Assembly (NCBI RefSeq): GCF_002127655.1
Contig: NZ_NEHB01000013.1
Span: 271,998 to 335,997 of the forward strand
Direction of reading: 5' to 3'
From: Janthinobacterium sp. GW456P
Lineage (GTDB): Bacteria > Pseudomonadota > Gammaproteobacteria > Burkholderiales > Burkholderiaceae_D
DNA: 64,000 nucleotides
Shown: piece by piece, positions 1 through 8,273 of the stretch
Layout of the letters: each line of letters starts with the position of its first letter
Numbering within the stretch: the stretch's first letter is position 1
The notes under the pieces: generated by a model
What the model was told of the DNA's origin: nothing
The model's input: only the letters and a program-made list of their open reading frames with translations
Databases searched by the model: none
Program-made: the position numbers and the translations under genes

Positions 1-1805
1 CCGCTTTCGTAATACGCGTTGAAGACGGAGGTGTCGGCCGCGCGGTCGACCAGCAGTTCATTCTTGCGCTTGCCGTTCGGGTAGTTCTCGTATCCCTCCT
101 GGCGCTGGCCGTACTGGAAGGCGTAGTAGTACTGCGGCTTGCCGTCCGGGTAGTACATGTGGTGGTACTCGCACACGTCGTCGCGCGTGCTGCCGTATTC
201 CTTGAAGGTGCAGCGGTGGATGTCGTTGAACAGCTGGCCGTCTTCATAGTATTCGCGCAGGTGCGTGAGCAGGCGTCCCTGGTCGACGACGGCCAGGCGT
301 TCCGGCTTGCCGTTCGGGTAGTAGCGCGCATCGAGGCCCTGCTTCTTGCCGTTGTCCCACAAGGTATCGAGGCGCAGGATCTTGCCGCTGTCGTCGAACG
401 CCTGTTCCCGACCATCGAGCTGGCCGTTGCGGTAGGTGGCCGTGTAGACCACGTATTCCTTGCCGGCCGGACCCATGTAGCGCGTGCGGCTGCCATCAAG
501 CACGCCCGCCTGGTAGTGGTCGCGCACGCGCAGCGCGCCTTGCGCATCCGTGTCGAGGGCCTCTCCCTGCTTTTTGCCCTTCACGAAAGTGACGCTTTGC
601 GTGACACCGTCCTTGAGCCTGAGCTTCCACGGCCCGTCGCGCAGGCCGTCGATAAAGCTGCCGTCGCCGTCTTCCGTGATCCACGCGCCGTGGCGCGCGC
701 CGTTGACGTAGTTGCCGCGCGTGCGCACTTTGCCGCCCATGCGGCGTTCATGCGGGCCGTTCAGCTGGCCGTCCGCGTAGGTGTCGAAGCCCGTCACTTC
801 CTCTTCATCGGCATAGTTGACGACCGTCCAGCGGCCTTCGCGCTTGCCGGCCCGGTACATGCCGCTCTCGCTTTGTTTGGGGTAAGTGAAGTACCACATG
901 CCTTCCTGCAGCCCGTTGACGAAATGGCCTTTTTCGCTGCCTTCGTGCATGCCGTCGCGCACCCACAGGCCCTGGCGCTTGCCCTTCACGTACTGGCCCC
1001 GCTCCACCACCGAGCCGTCGTCCCAGGCCAGGCTGTAGATGACGGACGGACCGTCTTCGCTGCCCGTGAACCGCTGCGGCGCCGTCTCCCACGTCACTTG
1101 CCACAGGCGGTAATTGGGCAGGATGCCGGCGCCCGCGTCGCTGTACAGGGTGTAGCTGGCGGTGAGAAAACGCTCGCCTTTTTTCAGGAAGGTTTTCTTG
1201 TAGGTGATGGCATCCTTGCTGTCGGCCGACACGGGCTTGCCCTCGTCGCTGTAGTAGCCGACGACGGTGCCTTGCGTATGGTCGATGGCGTCGAAGTCCG
1301 CATTGCCGCTCTTGCCGCGCGCGACGCTGTAATCCATCGGCGCCAGTTTCGCCAGCGCCGCCTTGACCGTTCCCGCGTTGGGCGCGCTGCCTTGCGCGGC
1401 GATGCGGTTCAGGGCCGGCTGCAAGCCGTCGAGGCGCCGGTATTTGCCGGAGCTGCGGTGATAGCGGTAGGCGCGCAGACCGTTCTTGTCACCCTGGCGG
1501 AACAGCACCAGCATGGTTTGCACGCTGGTGTCCGATTCCTTGTCCAGCGACGCGTAGAAGACGGAGCGGATGACGGCATTGCCGAACTGGTCAAGCAGGA
1601 AGGTTTTCGAAGCGCTGCTCGTGCACTCGCAGTAATAGCCGTTGACGCCTTCTTTTTCCTTGATGAAGGCGATATCCAGCCCGCTGTCCTGCGACGCGGT
1701 GATGGCGGGATGGGCGAGGGTCTTGCCTTCATAGAAGGGCGCGCCGTGGGCGAGGGCGGAGCAAAGCAGCAAGGGCAGAAGAAGGGGCAGCAGCGGACGT
1801 TTCAT
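1..1805 (-). CDS. Exported MORN/YwqK-type repeat protein (3' end outside window)
   Basis: An open frame of at least 601 codons starts at 1805 and runs off the left edge, so the C-terminus is missing. The first 20 or so residues are a signal peptide (basic start, then a Leu/Pro-rich core), so the protein is exported. From about residue 255 there are some ten degenerate units of about 23 residues with the pattern aromatic-x-x-G-x-x-x-G-x-W, for example GQYVKGKRQGLW, GHFVNGLQEGMW and GNYVNGARHGAW, followed by YYPNGKPE-type units. This is the MORN-like repeat of YwqK-family proteins. The N-terminal 250 residues contain a Cys pair (YYCECTS) and are not recognised. The role is unknown; such repeats usually form beta-hairpin stacks. 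The RBS is weak. It lies 108 bp downstream of the hydrolase gene on the same strand. Confidence 0.75.
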   Translation of the reverse strand, partial: MKRPLLPLLLPLLLCSALAHGAPFYEGKTLAHPAITASQDSGLDIAFIKEKEGVNGYYCECTSSASKTFLLDQFGNAVIRSVFYASLDKESDTSVQTMLVLFRQGDKNGLRAYRYHRSSGKYRRLDGLQPALNRIAAQGSAPNAGTVKAALAKLAPMDYSVARGKSGNADFDAIDHTQGTVVGYYSDEGKPVSADSKDAITYKKTFLKKGERFLTASYTLYSDAGAGILPNYRLWQVTWETAPQRFTGSEDGPSVIYSLAWDDGSVVERGQYVKGKRQGLWVRDGMHEGSEKGHFVNGLQEGMWYFTYPKQSESGMYRAGKREGRWTVVNYADEEEVTGFDTYADGQLNGPHERRMGGKVRTRGNYVNGARHGAWITEDGDGSFIDGLRDGPWKLRLKDGVTQSVTFVKGKKQGEALDTDAQGALRVRDHYQAGVLDGSRTRYMGPAGKEYVVYTATYRNGQLDGREQAFDDSGKILRLDTLWDNGKKQGLDARYYPNGKPERLAVVDQGRLLTHLREYYEDGQLFNDIHRCTFKEYGSTRDDVCEYHHMYYPDGKPQYYYAFQYGQRQEGYENYPNGKRKNELLVDRAADTSVFNAYYES

Positions 1806-1913
1806 CGTGAGGCTGGCGCCGGGGCGCCGCAATGGAAAGGCCACGATTCTGCCTGCGTTCTTACTTGTGGGCAAATACGGGCGCGTCTATCGTGCGCGCG
1901 TGCGCACCCAGGT

Positions 1914-2459
1914 TCAGGGCTGGTGCGCGGCGCAGAAGTCCAGCAGCAGCTGTTCGCCGTCCGGCCAGGGGCCGTAGCCGGCGTCGCCATTGATATGGCC
2001 GGCGTCGCCGATCATGGTGAAGTCGCTGCCCCAGGCGGCGGCAAACGCGCGCGCCCGCGCGAAGCTGACGTAGGGATCATCGCCGCTGGCCACCACCAGG
2101 CTGGGAAACGGCAAGGCTTGCAGCGGCATGGGAGAGAAACCCGTGGTGCCGGACGGGTAGGACGGCGCCTCCACATCGCTGGGGGCGACGAGGAAGGCGC
2201 CGGCGATCCTGTGCGGCGAGCCGCTGGCCGCCCAATGCGCCACCAGCGTGCAGGCCAGGCTGTGCGCCGCCAGCACGGGTGGGCGCTCGCAGGCGGCGAT
2301 GGCCCGGTCGAGCTCAGCCACCCATTCGTCCTTGTCCGGCGTCTGCCATTCCCGGTGCTGCACGCGCGACCATTGCGGGTGGCGCGCTTCCCATTGGGTT
2401 TGCCAGTGCTGCTGCCCGGAATTCCACAGGCCGGCCAGGGTCAGGACGAGAGGCGACAT
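1914..2459 (-). CDS. RBBP9/YdeN-type serine hydrolase (alpha/beta hydrolase)
   Basis: This is a compact 181-residue alpha/beta hydrolase of the RBBP9/YdeN (DUF1234-like) family. The nucleophile elbow is AAHSLAC, the acid lies in ASGDDPYV and the catalytic His in GDAGHINGDAGYG; the glycine-rich WPDGEQLL tail is typical of the family. No signal peptide is present, so it is cytosolic. Its physiological substrate is unknown; family members are small esterases or peptidase-like hydrolases. The start at 2459 is chosen because AAGGAGATTTG precedes it at good spacing; the longer frame to 2537 would run into the 87-nt repeat element just upstream. It is co-directional with the repeat protein gene that follows it. 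Confidence 0.85.
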   Translation of the reverse strand: MSPLVLTLAGLWNSGQQHWQTQWEARHPQWSRVQHREWQTPDKDEWVAELDRAIAACERPPVLAAHSLACTLVAHWAASGSPHRIAGAFLVAPSDVEAPSYPSGTTGFSPMPLQALPFPSLVVASGDDPYVSFARARAFAAAWGSDFTMIGDAGHINGDAGYGPWPDGEQLLLDFCAAHQP

Positions 2460-2489
2460 CAAATCTCCTTGTGAAATGCCCGACAAAAT

Positions 2490-2576
2490 CGTAGCGAGCG
2501 GCAGTGGATTGCGGTCGAGACGCGCAGCTGTGCGCATGCACAGTGAGCATCGCAGGCCGCAAGGCGCGCCGCGCAG
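2490..2576 (+). repeat. 87-nt structured intergenic element, copy A
   Basis: First of three ungapped 87-nt copies (others at 16584 and 19085), all in the same orientation. It begins CGTAGCGAGCGG and ends CGCGCAG. Element positions 20-27 (TTGCGGTC) can pair with 66-73 (GGCCGCAA), and an inner stem CTGTGC/GCACAG closes a tetraloop, here GCAT. It lies between the 3' end of kynA and the hydrolase start. Confidence 0.8.
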
Positions 2577-2595
2577 TCAATTTGGTCTGGCATTT

Positions 2596-3471
2596 TTAAA
2601 GTTCGGTGCGTAGGGCGAACAGTTCCGGGAACAATACCACGTCGAGCATCTTGCGCAAATAGCTGACGCCCGCCGTGCCGCCCGTGCCCGTCTTGAAGCC
2701 GATGATGCGCTCGACCGTCGTCACGTGGCGGAAGCGCCAGAAGCGGAAGGCCGTTTCCAGGTCGACCAGCTTTTCGGCCAGTTCGTACAGGGCCCAGTGT
2801 TTCGACGGGTCGCGGTAGACTTCCAGCCACGCCGCCTTGACCGACGCGTCGGAGGCGGTGGGCAGGGTCCAGTCGGCGTCCAGGCGCTCGGGAGTGATGT
2901 GCAAGCCGCTGCGCGCCAGCAGCTTGACGGCTTCGTCGTAGACGGACGGCGTGCGCAGGGCCGTATCGAGCACCTTGTAGGTATCGGGCGCCGTCGTGTG
3001 CACGTTGAGCAGGGCGGCGTTCTTGTTCCCCAGGATGAACTCGATTTCGCGGTACTGGAAGGACTGGAAGCCGGACGAGGCGCCCAGGTAGGGCCGGATG
3101 GCCGTGTATTCGGGCGGCGTCATGGTGGCCAGCACGTCCCAGGCATGGACCAGCTGGTCCATGATGCGCGCCACGCGGGCCAGCATTTTAAACGCGGGCG
3201 CCAGGTCGCCGCTTTGCAGGTTGGCGCGCACGGCGTGCATTTCGTGCAGCATCAGCTTCATCCACAATTCGCTGGTCTGGTGCTGCACGATGAACAGCAT
3301 TTCGTTGTGGTTCGGCGACAGCGGGTGCTGGGCCGTCAGGATGCGGTCCAGCGCCAGGTAGTCGCCATAGCTCATGGACTCCTTGAAATCCATCTGCGCG
3401 CCATGCCATTCGGCGCCTTGCCGGGCGCCCGCATGCATGGGGCAGCCGCTGCTGTTTTCTTCTTTGCTCAT
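2596..3471 (-). CDS. kynA: Tryptophan 2,3-dioxygenase
   Basis: KynA is a heme enzyme that opens the indole ring of L-tryptophan to N-formylkynurenine, the first step of the kynurenine pathway. The protein is 291 residues, normal for bacterial TDO. Visible signatures are [13 protein letters not shown] (residues 60-72, substrate pocket) and [11 protein letters not shown] with the proximal heme ligand His249, followed by [13 protein letters not shown]. The start at 3471 ([10 protein letters not shown]) fits the family; a longer frame to 3969 only reads antisense-like sequence within kynU. The gene starts 20 bp after the kynU stop, so the two are one transcript. Formamidase KynB, the enzyme between them in the pathway, is not encoded here. 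Confidence 0.96.
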   Translation of the reverse strand: MSKEENSSGCPMHAGARQGAEWHGAQMDFKESMSYGDYLALDRILTAQHPLSPNHNEMLFIVQHQTSELWMKLMLHEMHAVRANLQSGDLAPAFKMLARVARIMDQLVHAWDVLATMTPPEYTAIRPYLGASSGFQSFQYREIEFILGNKNAALLNVHTTAPDTYKVLDTALRTPSVYDEAVKLLARSGLHITPERLDADWTLPTASDASVKAAWLEVYRDPSKHWALYELAEKLVDLETAFRFWRFRHVTTVERIIGFKTGTGGTAGVSYLRKMLDVVLFPELFALRTEL

Positions 3472-3491
3472 GGTGTTCTCTTGGTCCGGGG

Positions 3492-4754
3492 TCAGGTGAC
3501 GGCATCGCGCTTGGCGGCGATGTCGTAGGCTTGGGTGTCGAGAATGTCGCGCAGGATTTCCACCGCATCCCACACATCGGCAAAACCCGTGTACAGGGGC
3601 GTGAAGCCGAAGCGCATGATGGCCGGCTCGCGGTAGTCGCCGATGACGCCGCGTGCGATCAGCGCCTGCATCACGGCATAGCCGTGCGGGTGCGTGAAGC
3701 TGACCTGGCTGCCGCGCCGTGCATGCTCGCGCGGCGTGACGAGGCCCAGCGGATGGCTGGCGCAGCGCTGTTCCACCAGCGCGATGAACATATCCGTCAG
3801 GGCCAGCGACTTGCGGCGGATGGCTTCCATGTTCGTTTGCGCAAAGATATCGAGGCCGCATTCGACGAGTGCCAGCGAGACAATCGGCTGCGTGCCGCAC
3901 AGGGCGCGGGCGATGCCGTCGGCCGGCGTGTAGCCCGGGTCCATGGCGAACGGCGTGGCGTGGCCCCACCAGCCGGACAGGGGCTGGCGGAAGCGCGCCT
4001 GGTGTTTTGCCGGCACCCAGATGAAGGCGGGCGAGCCGGGGCCCCCGTTCAGGTATTTATAGGTGCAGCCGACGGCCAGGTCGGCGCCGGCGCCGTTCAG
4101 GTCCAGCGGAACGGCGCCGGCCGAATGGGCCAGGTCCCACAGCGCCAGCGCGCCCTGCGCGTGGCAATGGCTGCTGATGGCGGCCATGTCGTGCTGGTAG
4201 CCGGTGCGGTAATTGACGTGCGTGAGCATGGCGACAGCGCAATCGGCATCGATGGCTTGCGCCAGTTCTTCGGGACTGTCGACCAGGCGCAGCTGGTAGC
4301 CGCGGTCGAGCCAGGCGGCCAGGCCTTGCGCCATGTACAGGTCGGTGGGGAAGTTGCTGCGTTCGCTGACGATGACCCTGCGCGCGGCGCGGGCCGGATC
4401 GCTGGCCTGCATCTGCAGGGCGGCGGCCAGGGCCTTGAACAGGTTGACGGAGGTGGTGTCGGTGATCGCCACTTCGCCCGTGCCGGCGCCCAGCAGCGGC
4501 GCCAGACGGTCGCCCAGGCGCCTCGGCAGGTCGAACCAGCCCGCCGTATTCCAGCTGCGGATCAGGTCCGTGCCCCATTCGGCCGTGATGACGTGCTGGG
4601 CGCGCGCCAGCGCCGCTTTCGGCCGCGCGCCCAGGGAATTGCCGTCGAGGTAAATCACGCCTTGCGGCAAGTCGAATTGCTGGCGCAGGGGCGCCAGGGG
4701 ATCGTCGAGGTCGCGCGCGCTGCAGTCATGTCGAGAAATCATGGTGGCTTTCAT
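3492..4754 (-). CDS. kynU: Kynureninase
   Basis: KynU is a PLP enzyme that cleaves L-kynurenine to anthranilate and L-alanine. It has 420 residues, the usual length. The PLP lysine is K233 in [10 protein letters not shown] and the pyridine-nitrogen Asp is D207 in [15 protein letters not shown] near residue 35 is the family N-terminal motif. Two in-frame ATGs (4754 and 4742) are possible; 4754 is taken because GAGACA lies upstream, whereas only coding-like sequence precedes 4742. It is the first gene of a kynU-kynA pair and diverges from flhDC across a 590-bp regulatory region. Confidence 0.95.
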   Translation of the reverse strand: MKATMISRHDCSARDLDDPLAPLRQQFDLPQGVIYLDGNSLGARPKAALARAQHVITAEWGTDLIRSWNTAGWFDLPRRLGDRLAPLLGAGTGEVAITDTTSVNLFKALAAALQMQASDPARAARRVIVSERSNFPTDLYMAQGLAAWLDRGYQLRLVDSPEELAQAIDADCAVAMLTHVNYRTGYQHDMAAISSHCHAQGALALWDLAHSAGAVPLDLNGAGADLAVGCTYKYLNGGPGSPAFIWVPAKHQARFRQPLSGWWGHATPFAMDPGYTPADGIARALCGTQPIVSLALVECGLDIFAQTNMEAIRRKSLALTDMFIALVEQRCASHPLGLVTPREHARRGSQVSFTHPHGYAVMQALIARGVIGDYREPAIMRFGFTPLYTGFADVWDAVEILRDILDTQAYDIAAKRDAVT

Positions 4755-4935
4755 GTTGATACTTGTCTCAATGGCGCAATATTGCTTGAGGCTTAAAGTA
4801 TTGCGCGGGAGCAGGCAGTGTAGCAAATCCGCGAAGGAAAGCAGAATTTCCACCTTGGCTGCAGCGTGAAAAGAGCCTGCCTGCGGGGCGTCAACGAAAA
4901 AAATCACGATTTTTAAAAATATTTTCAAATCGCCC

Positions 4936-4962
4936 TAAAGTTTCGCCGGACGCCGCCGTCAA
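4936..4962 (+). promoter_or_regulatory. Sigma28 (FliA)-type promoter 1 upstream of flhDC
   Basis: TAAAGTTT, 11 nt, then GCCGTCAA: seven of eight matches in each half to the FliA consensus or its beta-proteobacterial form (TAAAGTTT-N11-GCCGWTAA). It points to flhD. The AT-rich sequence just before it (AAATATTTT) recurs before promoter 2, so the unit looks duplicated. Confidence 0.65.
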
Positions 4963-5032
4963 CGATTACATGAACGGTGTCAAACCGGCCAAAAAAGAAT
5001 GCGGGTCTTTGAAATATTTTTCGAAAAAGCCC

Positions 5033-5059
5033 TAAAGTTCCTGCCAAGGCAGCCGTTAT
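5033..5059 (+). promoter_or_regulatory. Sigma28 (FliA)-type promoter 2 upstream of flhDC
   Basis: TAAAGTTC, 11 nt, then GCCGTTAT, 97 bp downstream of promoter 1 in the same orientation. Spacing is exactly 11 in both. A start near 5067 would leave a leader of about 280 nt before flhD. Confidence 0.65.
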
Positions 5060-5073
5060 CTAGGTAGACAGGC

Positions 5074-5087
5074 TTGATTCCGATCAA
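5074..5087. promoter_or_regulatory. FNR/Anr-type box upstream of flhDC
   Basis: TTGATTCCGATCAA is a perfect TTGAT-N4-ATCAA dyad, the binding consensus of FNR-family oxygen-responsive regulators. A TATTTT element about 25 bp downstream (5106-5111) would place the box near -40 of a start around 5118-5122, the class II activator position. Confidence 0.6.
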
Positions 5088-5195
5088 GTTGTTGTAAAAA
5101 AGTGATATTTTTTACAGGCCAAAAGTCGGGTAAATCCGTCACAGAGCCAACCTCCCACATCCGCGCCGTTGCTGGCGTGCGACCATGATCGAGCA

Positions 5196-5214
5196 GTGTT
5201 TGTCAGACAAACAC
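5196..5214. promoter_or_regulatory. Perfect 9-1-9 palindrome in the flhD leader region
   Basis: GTGTTTGTCAGACAAACAC is a perfect inverted repeat with a single-base centre, about 135 bp upstream of flhD. It could be an operator for a dimeric repressor or a leader hairpin. It does not match a regulator I can name. Confidence 0.45.
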
Positions 5215-5348
5215 CTACGATCCCATCCGCTATTGCCCGACCAAAAATACAGCGCTACGCCTCTGTTGCATTTAATGTTGCTCCTGCAGAATGTATCTCA
5301 CTGGCAACACACAACGCCAGCTGAATTCAACGGATTGAGGAGATGGAA

Positions 5349-5666
5349 ATGACTGCTAACGACATGATGGCTGAGATTCGCGACGCTAACCTGAGCTACC
5401 TGATGCTGGCCCAGCAAATGATTCGTGCGGACAAGGTAACGGCCATCTTCCGTTTGGGCATCGCCGCCGATATCGCCGAACTGATCGAAGGCATGAGCAA
5501 TGCGCAGATCCTGAAGCTCGCTGGCGGCAACATGATGCTGGCCCGCTTCCGCTTCGACGACAGCGCCATCCTGGGCATGCTGACGAACTATAATAAAGAC
5601 CGCTCGCTGGCCCAGTCGCACGCTGCCATCCTCATGGCCGGCCAGGGCGTCGAAGAAATCGCCTAA
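5349..5666 (+). CDS. flhD: Flagellar transcriptional activator subunit FlhD
   Basis: FlhD, with FlhC, forms the FlhD4C2 master activator of flagellar class II genes. The protein has 105 residues from the ATG at 5349 (MTANDMMAEIRD); this start is preferred to 5343 because GAGGAG ends right at 5342, giving good spacing only to 5349. The helical core DANLSYLMLAQQMIRADKVTAIFRLG and the downstream ILKLAG segment match the family. It is followed after 41 bp by flhC. The long upstream region carries two sigma28-type promoters, an FNR box and a dyad, so the pair is likely under several inputs. Confidence 0.95.
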   Translation: MTANDMMAEIRDANLSYLMLAQQMIRADKVTAIFRLGIAADIAELIEGMSNAQILKLAGGNMMLARFRFDDSAILGMLTNYNKDRSLAQSHAAILMAGQGVEEIA

Positions 5667-5707
5667 GTATCAGTGAATTAGTATCAGTCCGTAGCGGAGT
5701 ACACAGC

Positions 5708-6268
5708 ATGGCCAAGAAAAGTGTCGTATCGGAAGCGCAGGAAATCCAGCTGGCCATCGAATTGATACAGCTGGGCGCACGCCTGCAACTGCTGGAGACG
5801 GAAGTCTCGCTGTCGCGCGAGCGCCTGCTGAATCTGTACAAGGAATTGAAGGGCGTCTCGCCGCCCAAGGGCATGCTGCCGTTTTCCACCGACTGGTTCC
5901 TCACCTGGCAACCGAATATCCATTCCTCGCTGTTCATCAACATCCATAAATTCCTCGTCGACCACGCGGGCGCCACGGGCATCGAAGCCGTGATGAAGGC
6001 GTATAAGCTGTATCTGGAACAGATGCCGCCCGAAGCGGGCGAAGAGCCCCTGCTGTCGCTGACGCGGGCCTGGACCCTGGTGCGCTTTTTCAGCAGCAAG
6101 ATGCTGGACATGGCGCCCTGCGGCAAGTGCGGCGGCAAGTTCGTCGTCAACTGCCTCGACCTGAATGCCGATTATGTGTGCGGCCTGTGCCACATGCCTT
6201 CGCGCGCCGGCAAGACCAAGAAGGCGCGCGATGAAGCGGCCGCTGTTGCGCCGGGCGCGGCTGCCTGA
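5708..6268 (+). CDS. flhC: Flagellar transcriptional activator subunit FlhC
   Basis: FlhC is the DNA-binding, zinc-carrying partner of FlhD. Its 186 residues are normal for the family. The zinc ligands are four cysteines in two CxxC pairs (C138/C141 in CGKCGG and C158/C161 in CGLCH). The N-terminal half (LAIELIQLGARLQLLE...) and the FSTDWFLTW motif are typical FlhC. It is co-transcribed with flhD and followed by a strong intrinsic terminator, so motA must be transcribed from its own promoter. The Ala-rich last ten residues are likely disordered. Confidence 0.96.
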   Translation: MAKKSVVSEAQEIQLAIELIQLGARLQLLETEVSLSRERLLNLYKELKGVSPPKGMLPFSTDWFLTWQPNIHSSLFINIHKFLVDHAGATGIEAVMKAYKLYLEQMPPEAGEEPLLSLTRAWTLVRFFSSKMLDMAPCGKCGGKFVVNCLDLNADYVCGLCHMPSRAGKTKKARDEAAAVAPGAAA

Positions 6269-6292
6269 GTCACACATAAGACAGAAAATAAG

Positions 6293-6327
6293 CCGGAGCC
6301 GGTCGCCTGACCGCACTCCGGTTTTTT
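6293..6327 (+). terminator. Intrinsic terminator after flhC
   Basis: CCGGAG pairs with CTCCGG, with an additional inner stem (CGGTC/GACCG), followed by TTTTTT at 6322-6327. It ends the flhDC transcript. Confidence 0.85.
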
Positions 6328-6374
6328 CATGTCGCCATCGCTTACACTGGCGTTTTCCATCTTTGACTACCTCC

Positions 6375-7136
6375 ATGCTGCAACAAATCCTGCGCGCGCC
6401 CGCGCTCAAGGCCATCCTGATCCAGGTGCTGGCCTTTCCCTTGATGTTGCTATTGGTATATTGCCTGGCGCGCGCGGGCGCTGCCATGTCGCTGCCGGCC
6501 GTGGCGCTGGTGCAGGGTGTCCTGGCGGCGCTGATGACCTGGCGCGCGGGCCTGGCCCGCTGGTGGTGTGCCATCGCGCTGCTGTTTGCGCCCGCCTTGC
6601 TGGCGGCCAGCCTGCTCGACTGGCCTCCTGCCGTGTTCCTGGCGGCCTTTGTTTTCCTGCTCAGCCTGTACTGGTCCACGTTCCGCACGCAAGTGCCGTT
6701 TTATCCGTCGGGGCCGGCCGTGTGGCAGGCGGTGGCCGAACTGATCGCGGACCGTCCCGGCGTGCGCCTGGTGGATATCGGCAGCGGCCTGGGCGGCCTG
6801 GTGCTGGACCTGGAGCGGCGCCGGCCCGACGGGCAGTTTTACGGCATTGAACTGGCGCCGCTGCCCTGGCTGGCAAGCCGCTTGCGCGCGCGGCTGGCGG
6901 GCAGTCGCGCGCGCTTCCTGCGCGGCGATTACGAAGCGCTCGACTTTGGCCGCTACGATGCCGTGTTTGCCTACCTGTCGCCGGCGGCGATGGCAGCCCT
7001 GTGGAATAAGGCGGAAAAGGAAATGTTGCCCGGTAGCATGCTTCTTAGTTACGAATTCCGGATTGCGGCACGCGCGCCTGATAAGACCATCTCCGCCACA
7101 GAGGGTGGTCCTTTGCTTTACATATGGTGCTTTTAA
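6375..7136 (+). CDS. Membrane-anchored class I SAM-dependent methyltransferase
   Basis: This 253-residue protein has three to four hydrophobic helices in residues 1-100 and then a methyltransferase Rossmann domain. Motif I is VRLVDIGSGLGG (about residue 135), followed by an acidic loop (YGIELAP) and FLRGDYEALDFGRYDAVFAYLSP. The substrate is unknown. The architecture, helices plus a small C-terminal methyltransferase domain, resembles uncharacterised membrane methyltransferases of Burkholderiales. The start is taken at the ATG at 6375 because it begins just before the first hydrophobic helix; longer frames read back through the flhC terminator. No clear RBS is seen, so the start could be leaderless. 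It stands alone between the flhDC terminator and motA. Confidence 0.75.
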   Translation: MLQQILRAPALKAILIQVLAFPLMLLLVYCLARAGAAMSLPAVALVQGVLAALMTWRAGLARWWCAIALLFAPALLAASLLDWPPAVFLAAFVFLLSLYWSTFRTQVPFYPSGPAVWQAVAELIADRPGVRLVDIGSGLGGLVLDLERRRPDGQFYGIELAPLPWLASRLRARLAGSRARFLRGDYEALDFGRYDAVFAYLSPAAMAALWNKAEKEMLPGSMLLSYEFRIAARAPDKTISATEGGPLLYIWCF

Positions 7137-7354
7137 GCAATTGTCTGCGTTATTTGCTTGCCCGTGGGGCAATCTCACGTTATTGTAGTTCCACACGGCA
7201 TTTTCTCGGATTTGCATTGAAAAGCAGCACATTTCAATTAACTTCCGGTTGCTTTTTTGCCGCGGTCTTTGCCGGCGGCGCAGCCGCCAAAAGACAGGAA
7301 CAGGTTTGAACATGCCGGGCATACAGCCGCGGCCATTATTGGGAGTCAGGGCAC

Positions 7355-8215
7355 TTGTTAGTCATAATCGGATACATCATCGTCTGCGCCTCGGTCTTTG
7401 GCGGCTTCGCAATGGCCGGCGGCCATCTGGCGGCGCTGTTTCAGCCGCTGGAGTTGCTGATGATCGGCGGCGCCGCCCTGGGCGCCTTCCTTGTTGGTAA
7501 CAATAACAAGGCCATCAAGGCAACGATCGCCGCCTTGCCCAGTCTGTTCAAGGGATCGCGCTATACCAAAGACCTGTACATGGAACTGATGTCGCTGTTG
7601 TTTGAAGTGCTCAGCAAGGTGCGCAAGGAAGGCTTGATGTCGATCGAAGGCGATATCGACAAGCCGGAAGAAAGCCCGCTGTTTTCCAAGTATCCGGCGG
7701 TGCTGGCCGACCACCACATCGTCGAATTCATGACCGATTACCTGCGCCTGATGGTATCGGGCAATATGGATGCGTTCCAGATTGAAAACCTGATGGACAA
7801 CGAAATCGAGACGCACCATCACGAAGGCGCCGTGCCGGCCCACGTGATCGCCAAGGTGGGCGACGGCTTGCCCGCGTTCGGTATCGTCGCCGCCGTGATG
7901 GGCGTGGTGCATACGATGGAGTCGGTGGGCATACCGCCGGCCGAGCTGGGCATGCTGATCGCGCACGCGCTGGTCGGCACCTTCCTCGGCATCTTGCTGG
8001 CCTATGGTTTCGTCGGTCCGCTGGCCAGCCTGCTGGAGCAGAAGCTGGAAGAGTCGAGCAAGATGTTCCAGTGCGTAAAAGTGACGCTGCTGGCCAGCCT
8101 GAACGGCTATGCGCCGGCGCTGGCCGTGGAATTCGGCCGCAAGGTGCTGTTCTCGACCGAGCGCCCGACGTTCAATGAGCTGGAAGACCACATCAAGAAA
8201 TCGAAAACGAAGTAA
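7355..8215 (+). CDS. motA: Flagellar motor stator protein MotA
   Basis: MotA forms, with MotB, the proton-driven stator ring around the rotor. The 286-residue protein starts with the family signature LVIIGYIIVCASVFGGF and has four membrane helices, two near the N-terminus and two at about residues 170-225 (PAFGIVAAVMGVVHTM, LVGTFLGILLAYGFVGPL) on either side of the large cytoplasmic loop. The initiator is TTG at 7355, preceded by GGGAG at 7341-7345; no nearer ATG gives the conserved N-terminus. The 218 bp upstream hold the promoter, but no clear sigma28 motif is seen there. It begins the motility/chemotaxis operon. Confidence 0.95.
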   Translation: MLVIIGYIIVCASVFGGFAMAGGHLAALFQPLELLMIGGAALGAFLVGNNNKAIKATIAALPSLFKGSRYTKDLYMELMSLLFEVLSKVRKEGLMSIEGDIDKPEESPLFSKYPAVLADHHIVEFMTDYLRLMVSGNMDAFQIENLMDNEIETHHHEGAVPAHVIAKVGDGLPAFGIVAAVMGVVHTMESVGIPPAELGMLIAHALVGTFLGILLAYGFVGPLASLLEQKLEESSKMFQCVKVTLLASLNGYAPALAVEFGRKVLFSTERPTFNELEDHIKKSKTK

Positions 8216-8273
8216 GCAGTGAAACTACGCCTGGACACCATGAGTCATTTGCAGCACACGGAAGGGGGACGCC

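Noticed and set aside
159..2474. A 771-codon open frame on the + strand
   Set aside because: It is antisense to the MORN-type protein and the hydrolase, has the Ala/Val/Arg-rich composition of a GC-rich shadow frame, and no RBS or known domain.
2596..3969. N-terminal extension of KynA to 457 residues
   Set aside because: The extra residues overlap kynU, have no similarity to TDO, and the ATG at 3471 gives a normal-length enzyme.
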